Shown here piece by piece: positions 16,623 to 25,042 of a DNA stretch of 64,000 nt. The notes under the pieces were generated by a model. That model had not been told where the DNA came from, made no database searches, and was given only the letters and a program-made list of their open reading frames with translations. Origin of the DNA: CAYMPH01 sp964392365 (GTDB taxonomy: Bacteria; Spirochaetota; UBA4802; UBA5550); assembly GCA_964392365.1 (NCBI GenBank), contig CAYMPH010000002.1:186001-250000 (forward strand). The letters are read 5' to 3'. Each line of letters starts with the position of its first letter. Position 1 is the stretch's first letter. The position numbers and the translations under genes are program-made.

Positions 16623-18617
16623 ATGAGTTTTGAAAAAATCCTGATAGCACTGATCCCTATACCATTCTTCTATTTAATATATTTCAGATATTTTTCATTC
16701 AGGCCGGTTTACAGCAAACATCTGGAAGCTTTTTTATCGGGCATTGCATTTGCGCTTTTTTTGCTTATAGCTGATTCATTTCTGTTGAGTCAGATTAAAT
16801 TTGAAGGCGTATTCGCTACAGGATTTGTCAAAGCAGCCATGATTGAAAAAGTCGGAGTTTTTTTATTCCTGCTTTTCACTCTCAGGCATTATCCGAATTT
16901 CAGCGCAATGGAAGCAATTATGTCTGCAATGATGTTCGGGCTCGGTTTTTCTGTTGTTGAGAATGTTTTATATTCTGAAAAATTCGGCGAATCTCTTGTT
17001 CTGCTTCGAATTCTTTTTTCAGTTCCTCTACATATCACCACATGCGGAATAATGGGCTATTTCATGGGGCTTTCCAGAATGAGTGTAACATTTTCTTTTA
17101 AAGCCGGTTATATGATAAGAGCGCTTACTTACGGCATTATTCTCCACGGAATTTTCGATACGATTCTCATCTCAGGCGGTTACATGTCATACTTCGCTTC
17201 ACCAATGCTGATACTGCTTGTTTTTATTCTGGAACTTCTTCTTGCAAAAACCATTACAATACTTCCTCATCAGATACTGCTTGCAATGAATCTGCGCTTT
17301 GAAGACTGGCTCATTATTGAGCGCCAGCAGAGATATGAAAGATGGATCATGCAGTCAATGGGCAAACCGGATCTGCATCCGCCTGTTTTGTTTTTATGGA
17401 AACCAGGCATTGTCAGATTCTTTTTTATGGTTGTATTCATGATTGCTGCAGTAGTTGGAGTTTCATTCAAGACAGAAATCCTTGCTTTTCTGAATCTTGT
17501 TCTTAAGCCTGAAGATGAAATTGTTCTTCTCGGGGCTTTTCCTCTATCTATGAGTCTGGTAATGATTTTAGTTGGAGCTGTTAACCCTGAGTTTTTCAGG
17601 AAAAGCAAAATTAAAATTCCTGTAATATCAGATGTGGATGTGGTGTTTAATGAAAAAGAAAGCGATGTTCTCATAACCTATGATATAACATCAATAAATT
17701 GTTTTATAAATTCTTCACAATATTCAACCGCAAATAAAGAAATTTCTCTGAAGTTTTCCTTTTCCAGATTCACATCGCCTGAAGTAAAAGGGGAGATTGT
17801 GTGGGAGAATCAGGGAAATTATCAGGAATCAATAGGTTCTGTTGTGAATTTTAAAAAACCGGGATACGGATTTTATCTTTTTCTAACCAGATATTATTTT
17901 TTCAGAATCTGGAAAGGAATTGTTTTCACATTTAAGCTCCCGGGTTTTGAAACCACAAGAAAACTTTTTGTACGTCCGGTTTCTACAATGCAGGATATAA
18001 AAGTTATGACTGCAGGTACAGTTGTATACCACGAAGGTGAAGTAGGGAAAGAATTTTATCTGCTTAAAAAAGGCAGTGTTATATTTTATAAAAAGAAAGA
18101 TCTTGATCAGATTATTACAGTTGATGTTGTGGAGGAAGGACATATATTCGGTGAGCTGTCAATTAAGGCGGATAATAAAAGGCAGACAAGCGCAATTTGC
18201 GCGACTGACTGCGTTATAGCTGTTGCAAGCAGGGATAATCTAAGCGCTCTTATTGACAATAATCCAGATTTTGCACGAAGTCTTATTTTTACACTTGTTA
18301 ACAGGGTGCAGATGTCTGAAGGCGTGTACGCTGAACAGATTAAAGAGCAGATTAAACAGAGAAATGAAAAGAGCGATATGTTTAAAGCCGGTTTATTCCT
18401 TATACTTTCAGGTCTTGGTTTCAAACCGAAGAAAGATAAACTTTCAGTAAAGCTTAATTTAAAAAATATTTTTGAATCTAAAGATAAAAAGAAAATATCT
18501 GCATGTTCTGAAATAATTAAAGAAGCAATTTCGGATGCCTCTAATCCTGAACTTGATCCTATTGTTAAAACAACAGCTCAGGAGATCATAAAAAAATATA
18601 CTGTTGAGATAAAATAA
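16623..18617 (+). CDS. PrsW-like intramembrane protease fused to a cNMP-binding domain
   Basis: A 664-residue fusion. Residues 1 to about 220 form a multi-pass membrane domain with features of PrsW glutamic-type intramembrane proteases: AAMIEKVGVF, a following FSVVENVLYSEKFG, PLHITTCGIMGY, and HGIFDTIL. A further membrane segment pair lies at about 262-320. A soluble beta-rich stretch follows (340-450). The cyclic-nucleotide-binding domain (about 455-580) reads GTVVYHEGEVGKEFYLLKKG and EEGHIFGELS. In related systems PrsW cleaves anti-sigma factors; here the substrate is unknown. The domain order suggests a nucleotide-gated membrane protease. It ends at a bidirectional terminator. Confidence 0.78.
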   Translation: MSFEKILIALIPIPFFYLIYFRYFSFRPVYSKHLEAFLSGIAFALFLLIADSFLLSQIKFEGVFATGFVKAAMIEKVGVFLFLLFTLRHYPNFSAMEAIMSAMMFGLGFSVVENVLYSEKFGESLVLLRILFSVPLHITTCGIMGYFMGLSRMSVTFSFKAGYMIRALTYGIILHGIFDTILISGGYMSYFASPMLILLVFILELLLAKTITILPHQILLAMNLRFEDWLIIERQQRYERWIMQSMGKPDLHPPVLFLWKPGIVRFFFMVVFMIAAVVGVSFKTEILAFLNLVLKPEDEIVLLGAFPLSMSLVMILVGAVNPEFFRKSKIKIPVISDVDVVFNEKESDVLITYDITSINCFINSSQYSTANKEISLKFSFSRFTSPEVKGEIVWENQGNYQESIGSVVNFKKPGYGFYLFLTRYYFFRIWKGIVFTFKLPGFETTRKLFVRPVSTMQDIKVMTAGTVVYHEGEVGKEFYLLKKGSVIFYKKKDLDQIITVDVVEEGHIFGELSIKADNKRQTSAICATDCVIAVASRDNLSALIDNNPDFARSLIFTLVNRVQMSEGVYAEQIKEQIKQRNEKSDMFKAGLFLILSGLGFKPKKDKLSVKLNLKNIFESKDKKKISACSEIIKEAISDASNPELDPIVKTTAQEIIKKYTVEIK

Positions 18618-18650
18618 ATAGTTATTTCAAAATTTTATATTGTAAATAAA

Positions 18651-18680
18651 AAAAAGCCCCTGTTCTTACAGGGGCTTTTT
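18651..18680. terminator. Bidirectional terminator
   Basis: Stem AAAAAGCCCCTGT / ACAGGGGCTTTTT with a TCTT loop, between the convergent PrsW-cNMP gene and the Ala-rich lipoprotein gene. A and T tails on the two sides serve both strands. Confidence 0.93.
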
Positions 18681-18705
18681 AATTGTAGAAATTTAAAAAT
18701 TGAAA

Positions 18706-20655
18706 TTATGCGTTAAGTTTAGCCTTTTTTCTGTTCCAGATTGATATTCCTGCAATTGAAATAAGAAGAACTCCGAAGATTCCTCCAAGTAAAACTTTGT
18801 TTCCTGTTTTTGTTCCAAGAAGATAAGCTGCAAATTTAGATCTTTTTGATTCGCCGATTTTTTTAAGCTGAATTCTTCTGTATTGAATGTTTGCATCATA
18901 TGTATTTTCTTTGTACATGTCATTGATCCAGGTTAATGATACGCTTGTGTCTCCGCCTGTCAGATCAAGAACAACGCTGCCTTTGTGATATTTGTTATTA
19001 TCAACTTTGTCATTTTTACCGTCATTTTTGCCATGATTTTCTTTATCATCTTTTTCGCTTTTATTATTTTCGCCGTCAGCATCGATTTTTGCTATTTCAC
19101 TTACTCCGTCAGCATCAACAATAACTTCAAATTCTTTGTATTTTGGAGGTAGAACACCATTGTTTTTTGCTGTAATTTCAATTTCATATTTGCCAGGTTC
19201 AAGTTTCGGGAAAAAGAATGAAATTGTCTGATTTGCCCAGAATGTATAAACGCTTTTATCATCCCAGAAAAATCTTCCGTCAACCTGTGAATACTGGAAT
19301 GCATTTCTTGAAAGTTTTTTAGGTGAATTCTGCTTCTTGGCATACCATAAAGCGACCTGACCGATAAGTATGTTGGCATCATATTCTTTTTCTTTGTATG
19401 CGTCATTTGTCCATTTAAGAATAATTGAAACCTGTCCGCTGCTGTTTGGCTCAAGATATACTCTCATGCTTCCTTTTTCGAATTCAGTATCTGAAGCTTT
19501 GATTGATATTCCGCCTATGCTTCTGCCTGTATTTTCATTATATGCAGTGATTGTAAAGTATTTATAGAAATCAGGAAGAGGTCCGTAAATATTTTTTGCT
19601 GTAACTGCAATTCTATACCAGCCGGCTTTTTTTACATTCCCGATTTTTACTCTTAAAGCTTCATTTGCCCAGGCTGTGTAAATTCCGCCATTTGTGTTGA
19701 ACCACCTGCCTGGAGTTGAATCAAGCTGAACTGTGATCTTATTGCTTTCTGCGTCTGCTGCTGCAAGTGCTGCTGCCTGAGCATCTGCTGCTGCATCAGC
19801 TGCAATTTTAGCTGCGTCTGCCGCTGCTGTTGCTGCTGCCTGTGCTGAAGCTGCTGCTGCGAGTGCTGCAGCATTATTGCCGGATTGTGCTGCTGAATCA
19901 GCTGCAATTTTAGCTGCGTCGGCTGCTGCTTTTGCTGCATCAGCTGCGATTTTAGCTGCGTCTGCTGCTGCTTTAGCTGCGTCTGCTGCTTTTGATGCAT
20001 CTGTAGTCTGAGCTGCAGTTTGTGCTGCTGCTTTTGCATCGTTTGCTGCTTTTACAGCATCTGCCTGTGCTTTAGCTGCATCAGCTGCTGCCTGTGAAGC
20101 TGCCTGTGCTGCTGCGTCTGCTTTAGCTGCTGCTGCTGCCTGTGCGTCAGCTGCCGCTTTTGCTGCTTCCAAAGCTGCTTTAGCTGCGTCGGCTGCTGCC
20201 TGTGCTTCCGCTGCTGCCTGTGCGTCTGCTAATGCTTTTGCATCAGCCGCTGCTTTTGCATCAGCTGCTGCTTTAGCTGCGTCAGCTGCAGCTTTTGCTG
20301 CTGCATCAGCTGCTGCCTGAGCTGCTGCTGAGTCAGCTGCTGCTTTTGCGTCGGCTGCTGCCTGAGCTGCCGCATCAGCTGCAGCTTTTGCGTCTGCTAA
20401 TGCTTTTGCCGCATCAGCTGCAGCTTTTGCTGCATCAGCAGCTGCTGCTGCATCTGTAGCTGATTTATCTGCAACAGTAGTAACAATAGCATTTGTATCA
20501 GAAGTTGTAGGTTTTGTAGCAGATGTTAAGAACGACAGATCAACCGGCGATTCACCAGGACCTCCGTTTTTAATTGCATCAACAGTATCCTGAGTGCAGT
20601 TAAGACTTGTAAATGCCAGTAATGAGACAATTACGATTCTTTTTAGATGTTTCAT
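18706..20655 (-). CDS. Ala-rich repeat lipoprotein with two beta-domains and C-terminal TM anchor
   Basis: A 649-residue surface or periplasmic protein. It has a lipoprotein signal ending FTSLNC (Cys20). From about residue 67 to 303 there is a near-continuous Ala/Asp/Lys array of AADAAKA-type units, which should form a long helix or coiled coil. Two related beta-rich domains follow (about 305-450 and 460-610), both with GRxF, TxWAN, VTAKN/ITAKN, WTNDAYKE/WINDMYKE and YDANI. An acidic Lys/Asp linker interrupts the second. A C-terminal helix (LLGGIFGVLLISIAGISIW) with basic tail follows. The start at 20655 has GAGGAG; the frame extends upstream to 20736. Function unknown; the beta-domains recall carbohydrate-binding modules. 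Confidence 0.8.
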   Translation of the reverse strand: MKHLKRIVIVSLLAFTSLNCTQDTVDAIKNGGPGESPVDLSFLTSATKPTTSDTNAIVTTVADKSATDAAAAADAAKAAADAAKALADAKAAADAAAQAAADAKAAADSAAAQAAADAAAKAAADAAKAAADAKAAADAKALADAQAAAEAQAAADAAKAALEAAKAAADAQAAAAAKADAAAQAASQAAADAAKAQADAVKAANDAKAAAQTAAQTTDASKAADAAKAAADAAKIAADAAKAAADAAKIAADSAAQSGNNAAALAAAASAQAAATAAADAAKIAADAAADAQAAALAAADAESNKITVQLDSTPGRWFNTNGGIYTAWANEALRVKIGNVKKAGWYRIAVTAKNIYGPLPDFYKYFTITAYNENTGRSIGGISIKASDTEFEKGSMRVYLEPNSSGQVSIILKWTNDAYKEKEYDANILIGQVALWYAKKQNSPKKLSRNAFQYSQVDGRFFWDDKSVYTFWANQTISFFFPKLEPGKYEIEITAKNNGVLPPKYKEFEVIVDADGVSEIAKIDADGENNKSEKDDKENHGKNDGKNDKVDNNKYHKGSVVLDLTGGDTSVSLTWINDMYKENTYDANIQYRRIQLKKIGESKRSKFAAYLLGTKTGNKVLLGGIFGVLLISIAGISIWNRKKAKLNA

Positions 20656-21039
20656 ATTTTTCTCCTCAAAATATATTAAATTTGTTTTCAATGTATTGCA
20701 TTTTATTATATTAAAAGTAAGATATATTAATAACAAGTTAGAGTCAATAAAAAAACCGCCCAGTAGTGTTTTTTTTCTTAAATTTATGGATTAAATTAAA
20801 AAAATGTATAACAAATTTAAACAAAATAAAGTAATTTGTTCTTTTTTTATTTAAATTTGAATAAACCTTATATTGTATAATTTTTTATAAAAGATTATAC
20901 AATATAAACTATACTGTTAACCAATATATAGAGATTTTATTTGACAATTACAACATAAGAAATCATTTTCATAAATATAATTAATGTCAAAAATGTTCTT
21001 ATTTCAAAATTTTTTATTAACAGATTTCAGGAGAAAAAA
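20656..21039. other. AT-rich intergenic region with an 11-bp inverted repeat
   Basis: The 384-bp gap between divergent genes is extremely AT-rich. The one visible structure is TATTGTATAAT (20871-20881) facing ATTATACAATA (20894-20904) across a 12-nt loop. It could be an operator or AT hairpin. A TTGACA at 20941 lacks a well-spaced -10 box. No coding sequence is seen. Confidence 0.6.
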
Positions 21040-22023
21040 ATGCTTACAGTTGTAACAGGTGCTTCGGGTCATGTAGGGGCAAATCTGGTAAGAGAGCTTC
21101 TTGCGCAGAAAAGAAATATAAGATGTCTTGTCAGGGATGATATTCAGGCTTTGAAAGGCTTAAAGGTTGAGATGGTAAAGGGTGATGTTCGTGACTCTGA
21201 ATCAATAATGAAACTTTTCAGGGGAGCGGATACTGTTTTTCATTGTGCAGCGAAAATATCAATAGTCGGTTCTCAAAACGGTCTTGTCGAAGATACAAAT
21301 ATACAGGGTGTAAAAAATGTTGTTGAGGCGTGTCTTAAGAACAGGGTAAAAAAACTTGTTCATGTAAGTTCAATACATGCATTTAATACTAAACCGGATA
21401 ATGAAGTAATTAATGAAAAAAGACCTCTTGTTCTTGAAGATTATCATCCGGCTTATGATAAATCCAAAGCAAATGGGCAGATGGCTGTACTGGAAGGTGT
21501 TAAACGCGGTTTGAATGCGGTTATTGTGCATCCAACTGGAGTGATCGGGCCAAACGATTTTAAAATTTCAAGAATGGGTTCAGTTATCCTGGATTTATAT
21601 CATGGCCGCCTTCCTGCGCTTGTTGATGGAGGGTATAACTGGGTAGACGCAAGGGATGTGGTTTCAGGCATTCTTGCAGCAGAAAAAAAAGGCAGAAAAG
21701 GGGAGAATTATCTTTTGTCGGGTCACTGGGGGCATATGCAGGAACTTGCATCCATGATTACCAAAATTACAGGGAAAAAAACTCCAAAATTCATGACACC
21801 TGTTTGGGTGGCTTATCTTGTTTCGTATTTTTCCCTTGCTGCAGGAAAGTTAAAAAATGAAATTCCAAAATTTACTCCTGAGGCTATGATTGCTATTAAA
21901 AAGCATAAATATATATCACATCAGAAAGCTACGGATGAGCTCGGATACAATCACAGGCCTTTTGAGGAGACCTTGCGTGATACGCTGGCCTGGTTTGGTA
22001 AAATGGGGATGCTGAAAAAATAA
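21040..22023 (+). CDS. NAD(P)-dependent epimerase/reductase (extended SDR, DFR-like)
   Basis: A 327-residue extended short-chain dehydrogenase/reductase. The nucleotide-binding glycine motif is VTGASGHVGANL at the N-terminus. The catalytic YxxxK is in PAYDKSKANGQ (near residue 142), with HVSSIHAFN supplying the serine. After the fold come HPTGVIGPNDFK and YNWVDARDVVSGI, typical of dihydroflavonol-4-reductase-like or 3-beta-HSD-like SDRs. AGGAG precedes the start. The likely substrate is a sugar nucleotide or a ketone-bearing lipid or terpenoid; it cannot be narrowed. The two small genes downstream may be co-transcribed. Confidence 0.85.
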   Translation: MLTVVTGASGHVGANLVRELLAQKRNIRCLVRDDIQALKGLKVEMVKGDVRDSESIMKLFRGADTVFHCAAKISIVGSQNGLVEDTNIQGVKNVVEACLKNRVKKLVHVSSIHAFNTKPDNEVINEKRPLVLEDYHPAYDKSKANGQMAVLEGVKRGLNAVIVHPTGVIGPNDFKISRMGSVILDLYHGRLPALVDGGYNWVDARDVVSGILAAEKKGRKGENYLLSGHWGHMQELASMITKITGKKTPKFMTPVWVAYLVSYFSLAAGKLKNEIPKFTPEAMIAIKKHKYISHQKATDELGYNHRPFEETLRDTLAWFGKMGMLKK

Positions 22024-22033
22024 GGGGGTTTTT

Positions 22034-22195
22034 ATGGAAATTCAGAATATTGCAGGACCGGATGTAATGTCATCAAGTTTTTCTGTTGAAAGGCCTCAGC
22101 CTGAGAAAGTTTCTGCCGATAATGAAAGTAAGACTTCTGCTAAATCTGCGCCTGCCGAACAGGGCAGAGGAGAGTCTGTAGATACATATGCGTAA
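22034..22195 (+). CDS. Small protein of 53 residues ending VDTYA
   Basis: A short gene starting MEIQNIAGPDVMSSSF, rich in Ser/Ala/Glu/Gln and ending RGESVDTYA. It lies 10 bp after the SDR gene and 9 bp before the next gene, so it is clearly inside an operon. GGGGG lies upstream of its ATG. The composition suggests a disordered peptide. Short proteins with similar openings and a D-x-Y/x-A end occur near motility genes in other bacteria, but I cannot name a family with confidence. Confidence 0.6.
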   Translation: MEIQNIAGPDVMSSSFSVERPQPEKVSADNESKTSAKSAPAEQGRGESVDTYA

Positions 22196-22204
22196 GGAGT
22201 TATT

Positions 22205-23017
22205 ATGGCAATAACCAAGGCTCAGAAAGTCGCCTATAGTGACGAAATAAAAGATATAAAAAAAGAATTAGATCATTATACTAAATTATTGAATGAGTTG
22301 TCTTCAAAAAAGAAAAAGCATCCGAATCTGGCCGGATATTATAATATTGAATCTGTATTGTATATTCTGAAAATAATGAACTTGTATTTCAAAATGAATG
22401 ATCTGTCAGTTGAAATGCTCGGAATAAAAAATAATAAATATCTGGATACAGCAAGATCTGATTTTTCTAAAATTCTGGCTTTGATGATAGAAACAGTCGG
22501 TAAGGATCTTGACCGCAGTCTAAAAGACAATGATGAATATCTTGAAAAAATAAGCCGAATAAATCCTAAACAGATTTTAGGACTATTAAAAGATATGGAT
22601 AAAGCAATGCTGGGATTAAAAACACGATACGGTGAAGATTCCAAATGGAAATGGTCGTTTGTTGAATTGCAGGCAAAAATGGCTGTAATAATCAAGAATA
22701 TTACGCCTTTTTCGGATATAGCAAGATACAGGGATCCAAGGGTTGATTTTTTCTATGACAGGCGGGATCTTATGCAGCTTTGTAAAGATAATTTAACTGA
22801 AGCTGCAAAACAGTACAGAGGAAAATATGAAGTAGCTGGAAAAGCCAGGGATGATATAAAATACTCAATTGAATATCTTTCAGCTTTAAGAAAAATCCAC
22901 GTTTTATTTAAAGAAGAGGCTGAGGCTGCAAAATTAAAAACCACGATAGATGCAGCAAAACAGGCTCTTGAATCAGAAGATAAAGCCATAGAAGAAAAAA
23001 AATCCGCAAAAAAATAA
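22205..23017 (+). CDS. Hypothetical helical protein, 270 residues
   Basis: A cytosolic, strongly helical, Lys/Glu-rich protein with no signal peptide. Predicted coiled-coil stretches lie at about 10-40 (DEIKDIKKELDHYTKLLNEL) and at the C-terminus (EEAEAAKLKTTIDAAKQAL). The middle contains a more conserved-looking DIARYRDPRVDFFYDRRDL. AAGGAG precedes the start, and the gene closely follows the 53-residue ORF. The end carries a Lys-rich tail. I do not recognise the family. It sits just upstream of, but separate from, the CIRCE-controlled heat-shock operon. Confidence 0.72.
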   Translation: MAITKAQKVAYSDEIKDIKKELDHYTKLLNELSSKKKKHPNLAGYYNIESVLYILKIMNLYFKMNDLSVEMLGIKNNKYLDTARSDFSKILALMIETVGKDLDRSLKDNDEYLEKISRINPKQILGLLKDMDKAMLGLKTRYGEDSKWKWSFVELQAKMAVIIKNITPFSDIARYRDPRVDFFYDRRDLMQLCKDNLTEAAKQYRGKYEVAGKARDDIKYSIEYLSALRKIHVLFKEEAEAAKLKTTIDAAKQALESEDKAIEEKKSAKK

Positions 23018-23045
23018 GAAAACCGCCTTTTTTTTCATTTACCGC

Positions 23046-23104
23046 TTGACTATTATATTTTTTTTATTAAATTCTTATTAGCACTCTTTAATATTGAGTG
23101 CCAG
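23046..23104 (+). promoter_or_regulatory. CIRCE operator and promoter of the hrcA operon
   Basis: The HrcA-binding CIRCE element TTAGCACTC-N9-GAGTGCCAG occupies 23078-23104. Its right arm departs from the consensus GAGTGCTAA at two bases. A -35-like TTGACT (23046-23051) and a -10-like TAAATT (23068-23073) lie 16 bp apart just upstream, so bound HrcA would sit on the start of transcription. This predicts autoregulated, heat-inducible expression. Confidence 0.92.
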
Positions 23105-24169
23105 ATGAAAAGCGACAAAATATATATGAAAAATATAATAATAGATGATAGAGAATCCTCTGTTTTAACGGCTCTGGTTTATGAGTATATTTTGACAGGT
23201 AAACCTGTTGGATCAAGGTCGTTTGTTCAAAAATATTCATTTTCCATATCTCCTGCAACCATGAGAAATATCATGTTTGATCTGGAGGGTTCCGGTTATC
23301 TTCTGCAGCCGCATACATCTTCAGGGAGAATCCCTACAGATAAAGGCTACAGATTTTATGTGGATTCGCTGCTAGATACTTATGAGTCTGTAGTAAATGA
23401 AGATGTTAAGGTTAAAGAGGAAGCAATAAAACGCGAAGTTCAGTTAGAGAATATATTTTCTTATATAATTAAAATGCTGTCCCAGTATTCAAAATATTCG
23501 GGAATAATGCTTTCTCCAAAGACAGGTTTTTCAATTATTAAAAGAATTGAGCTTGTTCCTCTGGATGCAGGTGAGATTCTTTTTATTCTCGTTACAAGAA
23601 CAGGAACAGTTGTAAACAGGAAAGTTTATATATCAGCGAACATTACTCAGGATAGTCTTTACGAATATTCAAGATATTTAACAGCAGAGCTTTCAGGGTA
23701 TTCAATCAGGGAAATTAAAGACGGAATTTACGATATGCTTAAGCCGCAGAATACTTCAAGTTCTGTGGATATGAATGTTGCTCTTGATATAGTAAAGCTT
23801 GCTCTTACAGAAGATGAAGAGCCTGCTTTGCTGATGGACGGCATTGAAAATTTACTTAGAATTCCTGAAATGGTTGAAGATGAAAGGCTTAAAAGTCTTC
23901 TGAATATAATTGAAGAAAAGGATATTTTAAAAAATATCCTTGAGCAGACCCTTGATAACGATGGTGTAAGGACTATTATAGGTAAGGAAATCACAGGAGA
24001 TAAGATTTCAGGATGCAGCGTGGTATCCACCAGTTATAAAATCGGGAACAAAAATGTCGGGGTAATCGGAGTAATGGGACCTACCCGGATGGATTATAAA
24101 AAAGTTGTGCCTCTTGTTGATTATGCAGGCAGAGTTGTATCAGATTTTCTAACAAAAATGTCAAAATAG
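23105..24169 (+). CDS. hrcA: Heat-inducible transcription repressor HrcA
   Basis: Represses the chaperone operon by binding CIRCE; active when folded by chaperones. The 354-residue protein has the N-terminal winged helix with VGSRSFVQKYSFSISPATMRNIMFDLEGSGYLLQPHTSSGRIPTD split over the conserved region. A C-terminal domain ending VGVIGVMGPTRMDYKKVVPLVDYAGRVVSDFL matches the family. The frame starts directly after CIRCE with little room for a ribosome-binding site, so Met8 (23126) may be the real start. First gene of hrcA-grpE-dnaK-dnaJ. Confidence 0.96.
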   Translation: MKSDKIYMKNIIIDDRESSVLTALVYEYILTGKPVGSRSFVQKYSFSISPATMRNIMFDLEGSGYLLQPHTSSGRIPTDKGYRFYVDSLLDTYESVVNEDVKVKEEAIKREVQLENIFSYIIKMLSQYSKYSGIMLSPKTGFSIIKRIELVPLDAGEILFILVTRTGTVVNRKVYISANITQDSLYEYSRYLTAELSGYSIREIKDGIYDMLKPQNTSSSVDMNVALDIVKLALTEDEEPALLMDGIENLLRIPEMVEDERLKSLLNIIEEKDILKNILEQTLDNDGVRTIIGKEITGDKISGCSVVSTSYKIGNKNVGVIGVMGPTRMDYKKVVPLVDYAGRVVSDFLTKMSK

Positions 24170-24182
24170 CGGAGATTGGTTT

Positions 24183-24881
24183 ATGAAAAAAGAAAATCAC
24201 AAAAATGATGAAAATTTAACTGAAAATCATCAAAAGCCATCTGGAGATTCTTCTCCTCCGGCTGATGATAAACGCGGCAGTAAAAGAAGAGTTGAGGACA
24301 ATCTGCTGTCAGAAATGAAAAAGGAACTTGAATCTGTAAAAGCTGAACTTACAGTAAACAGGTCTGAATCTGAGACAATGAAAGATCTCATGATGAGAAG
24401 ACAGGCTGATTTTGAAAATTATAAAAAGAGAGCCTTGAAATCCCAGGAGGATTTTAAGAAATTCATTATAAAAGAATTTGCTCTGGAGATTATTAAAATA
24501 AATGACGATCTTCTCCGTGCAGTTGAGTCTTCATCATCTATTAAGCCGGATGAAACACTTGAAGCGAGCCATAAGTCATTTGTTGACGGGGTTGGAATAA
24601 TATCAAAAAGAATTGAAGACACTCTGAAAAATTTCGGAGTTGAAGAAATTGACTGTCTTAATGCTGAATTCAATCCGAATTTTCATGAAGCTGTTGAAAT
24701 GGAATCTTCAGCTGATGTGACTGCGGATACTGTAACAAGAGTTCATGAAAAGGGATTTAAGATAGATGATATTGTTGTACGGACTGCAAAGGTAAAGGTT
24801 ACACGTCCGGAAAAATCTTCCGTTAAAACGGAAGGCGAGGGTGTAAAGGGGCAGTGCGAAGAAGGCTGCTCTTGCGGATAA
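24183..24881 (+). CDS. grpE: Nucleotide exchange factor GrpE
   Basis: Releases ADP from DnaK. The 232-residue protein has a disordered acidic/basic N-terminus. The long coiled coil with RRQADFENYKKRALKSQEDFKKF (in two parts) follows, then the beta-wing signature FNPNFHEAVEMESSADVTADTVTRVHEKGFKIDDIVVRTAKVKV. An unusual cysteine-containing tail (QCEEGCSCG) ends the protein and might bind metal or respond to oxidation. It lies 13 bp after hrcA. A dispersed repeat separates it from dnaK. Confidence 0.96.
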   Translation: MKKENHKNDENLTENHQKPSGDSSPPADDKRGSKRRVEDNLLSEMKKELESVKAELTVNRSESETMKDLMMRRQADFENYKKRALKSQEDFKKFIIKEFALEIIKINDDLLRAVESSSSIKPDETLEASHKSFVDGVGIISKRIEDTLKNFGVEEIDCLNAEFNPNFHEAVEMESSADVTADTVTRVHEKGFKIDDIVVRTAKVKVTRPEKSSVKTEGEGVKGQCEEGCSCG

Positions 24882-24898
24882 AGTTTTTTTTAATAAGA

Positions 24899-25013
24899 TA
24901 AGGGAATATCGATAAATCATTTTATGGTCATTCCCTTGGGTTCACGATATATGAAAATTATTTTTTTTATTTTTTATGAATGAAAAAACTAATTTTTGAG
25001 GTTCCCAGAATAT
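24899..25013. repeat. Dispersed repeat AAGGGAAT...GGTTCCC, copy 1
   Basis: Between grpE and dnaK. It begins ATAAGGGAATATCGATAAAT and ends AAACTAATTTTTGAGGTTCCC. AAGGGAAT and ATTCCCTT form a small inverted pair near its left end. A second copy with the same two ends lies at 32769-32932, and a weaker relative of the left end lies at about 38135-38180. Confidence 0.75.
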
Positions 25014-25042
25014 TAGATAGAAAATAAAAAAGGAGAATTATT

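Noticed and set aside
19653..20039. Gln-rich open frame (MQKQQHKLQ...)
   Set aside because: It is the out-of-frame reading of the Ala-rich repeat in the lipoprotein gene.
19740..20460. Possible CRISPR or satellite repeat
   Set aside because: Units are short, contiguous and in frame with the lipoprotein; there are no unique spacers.
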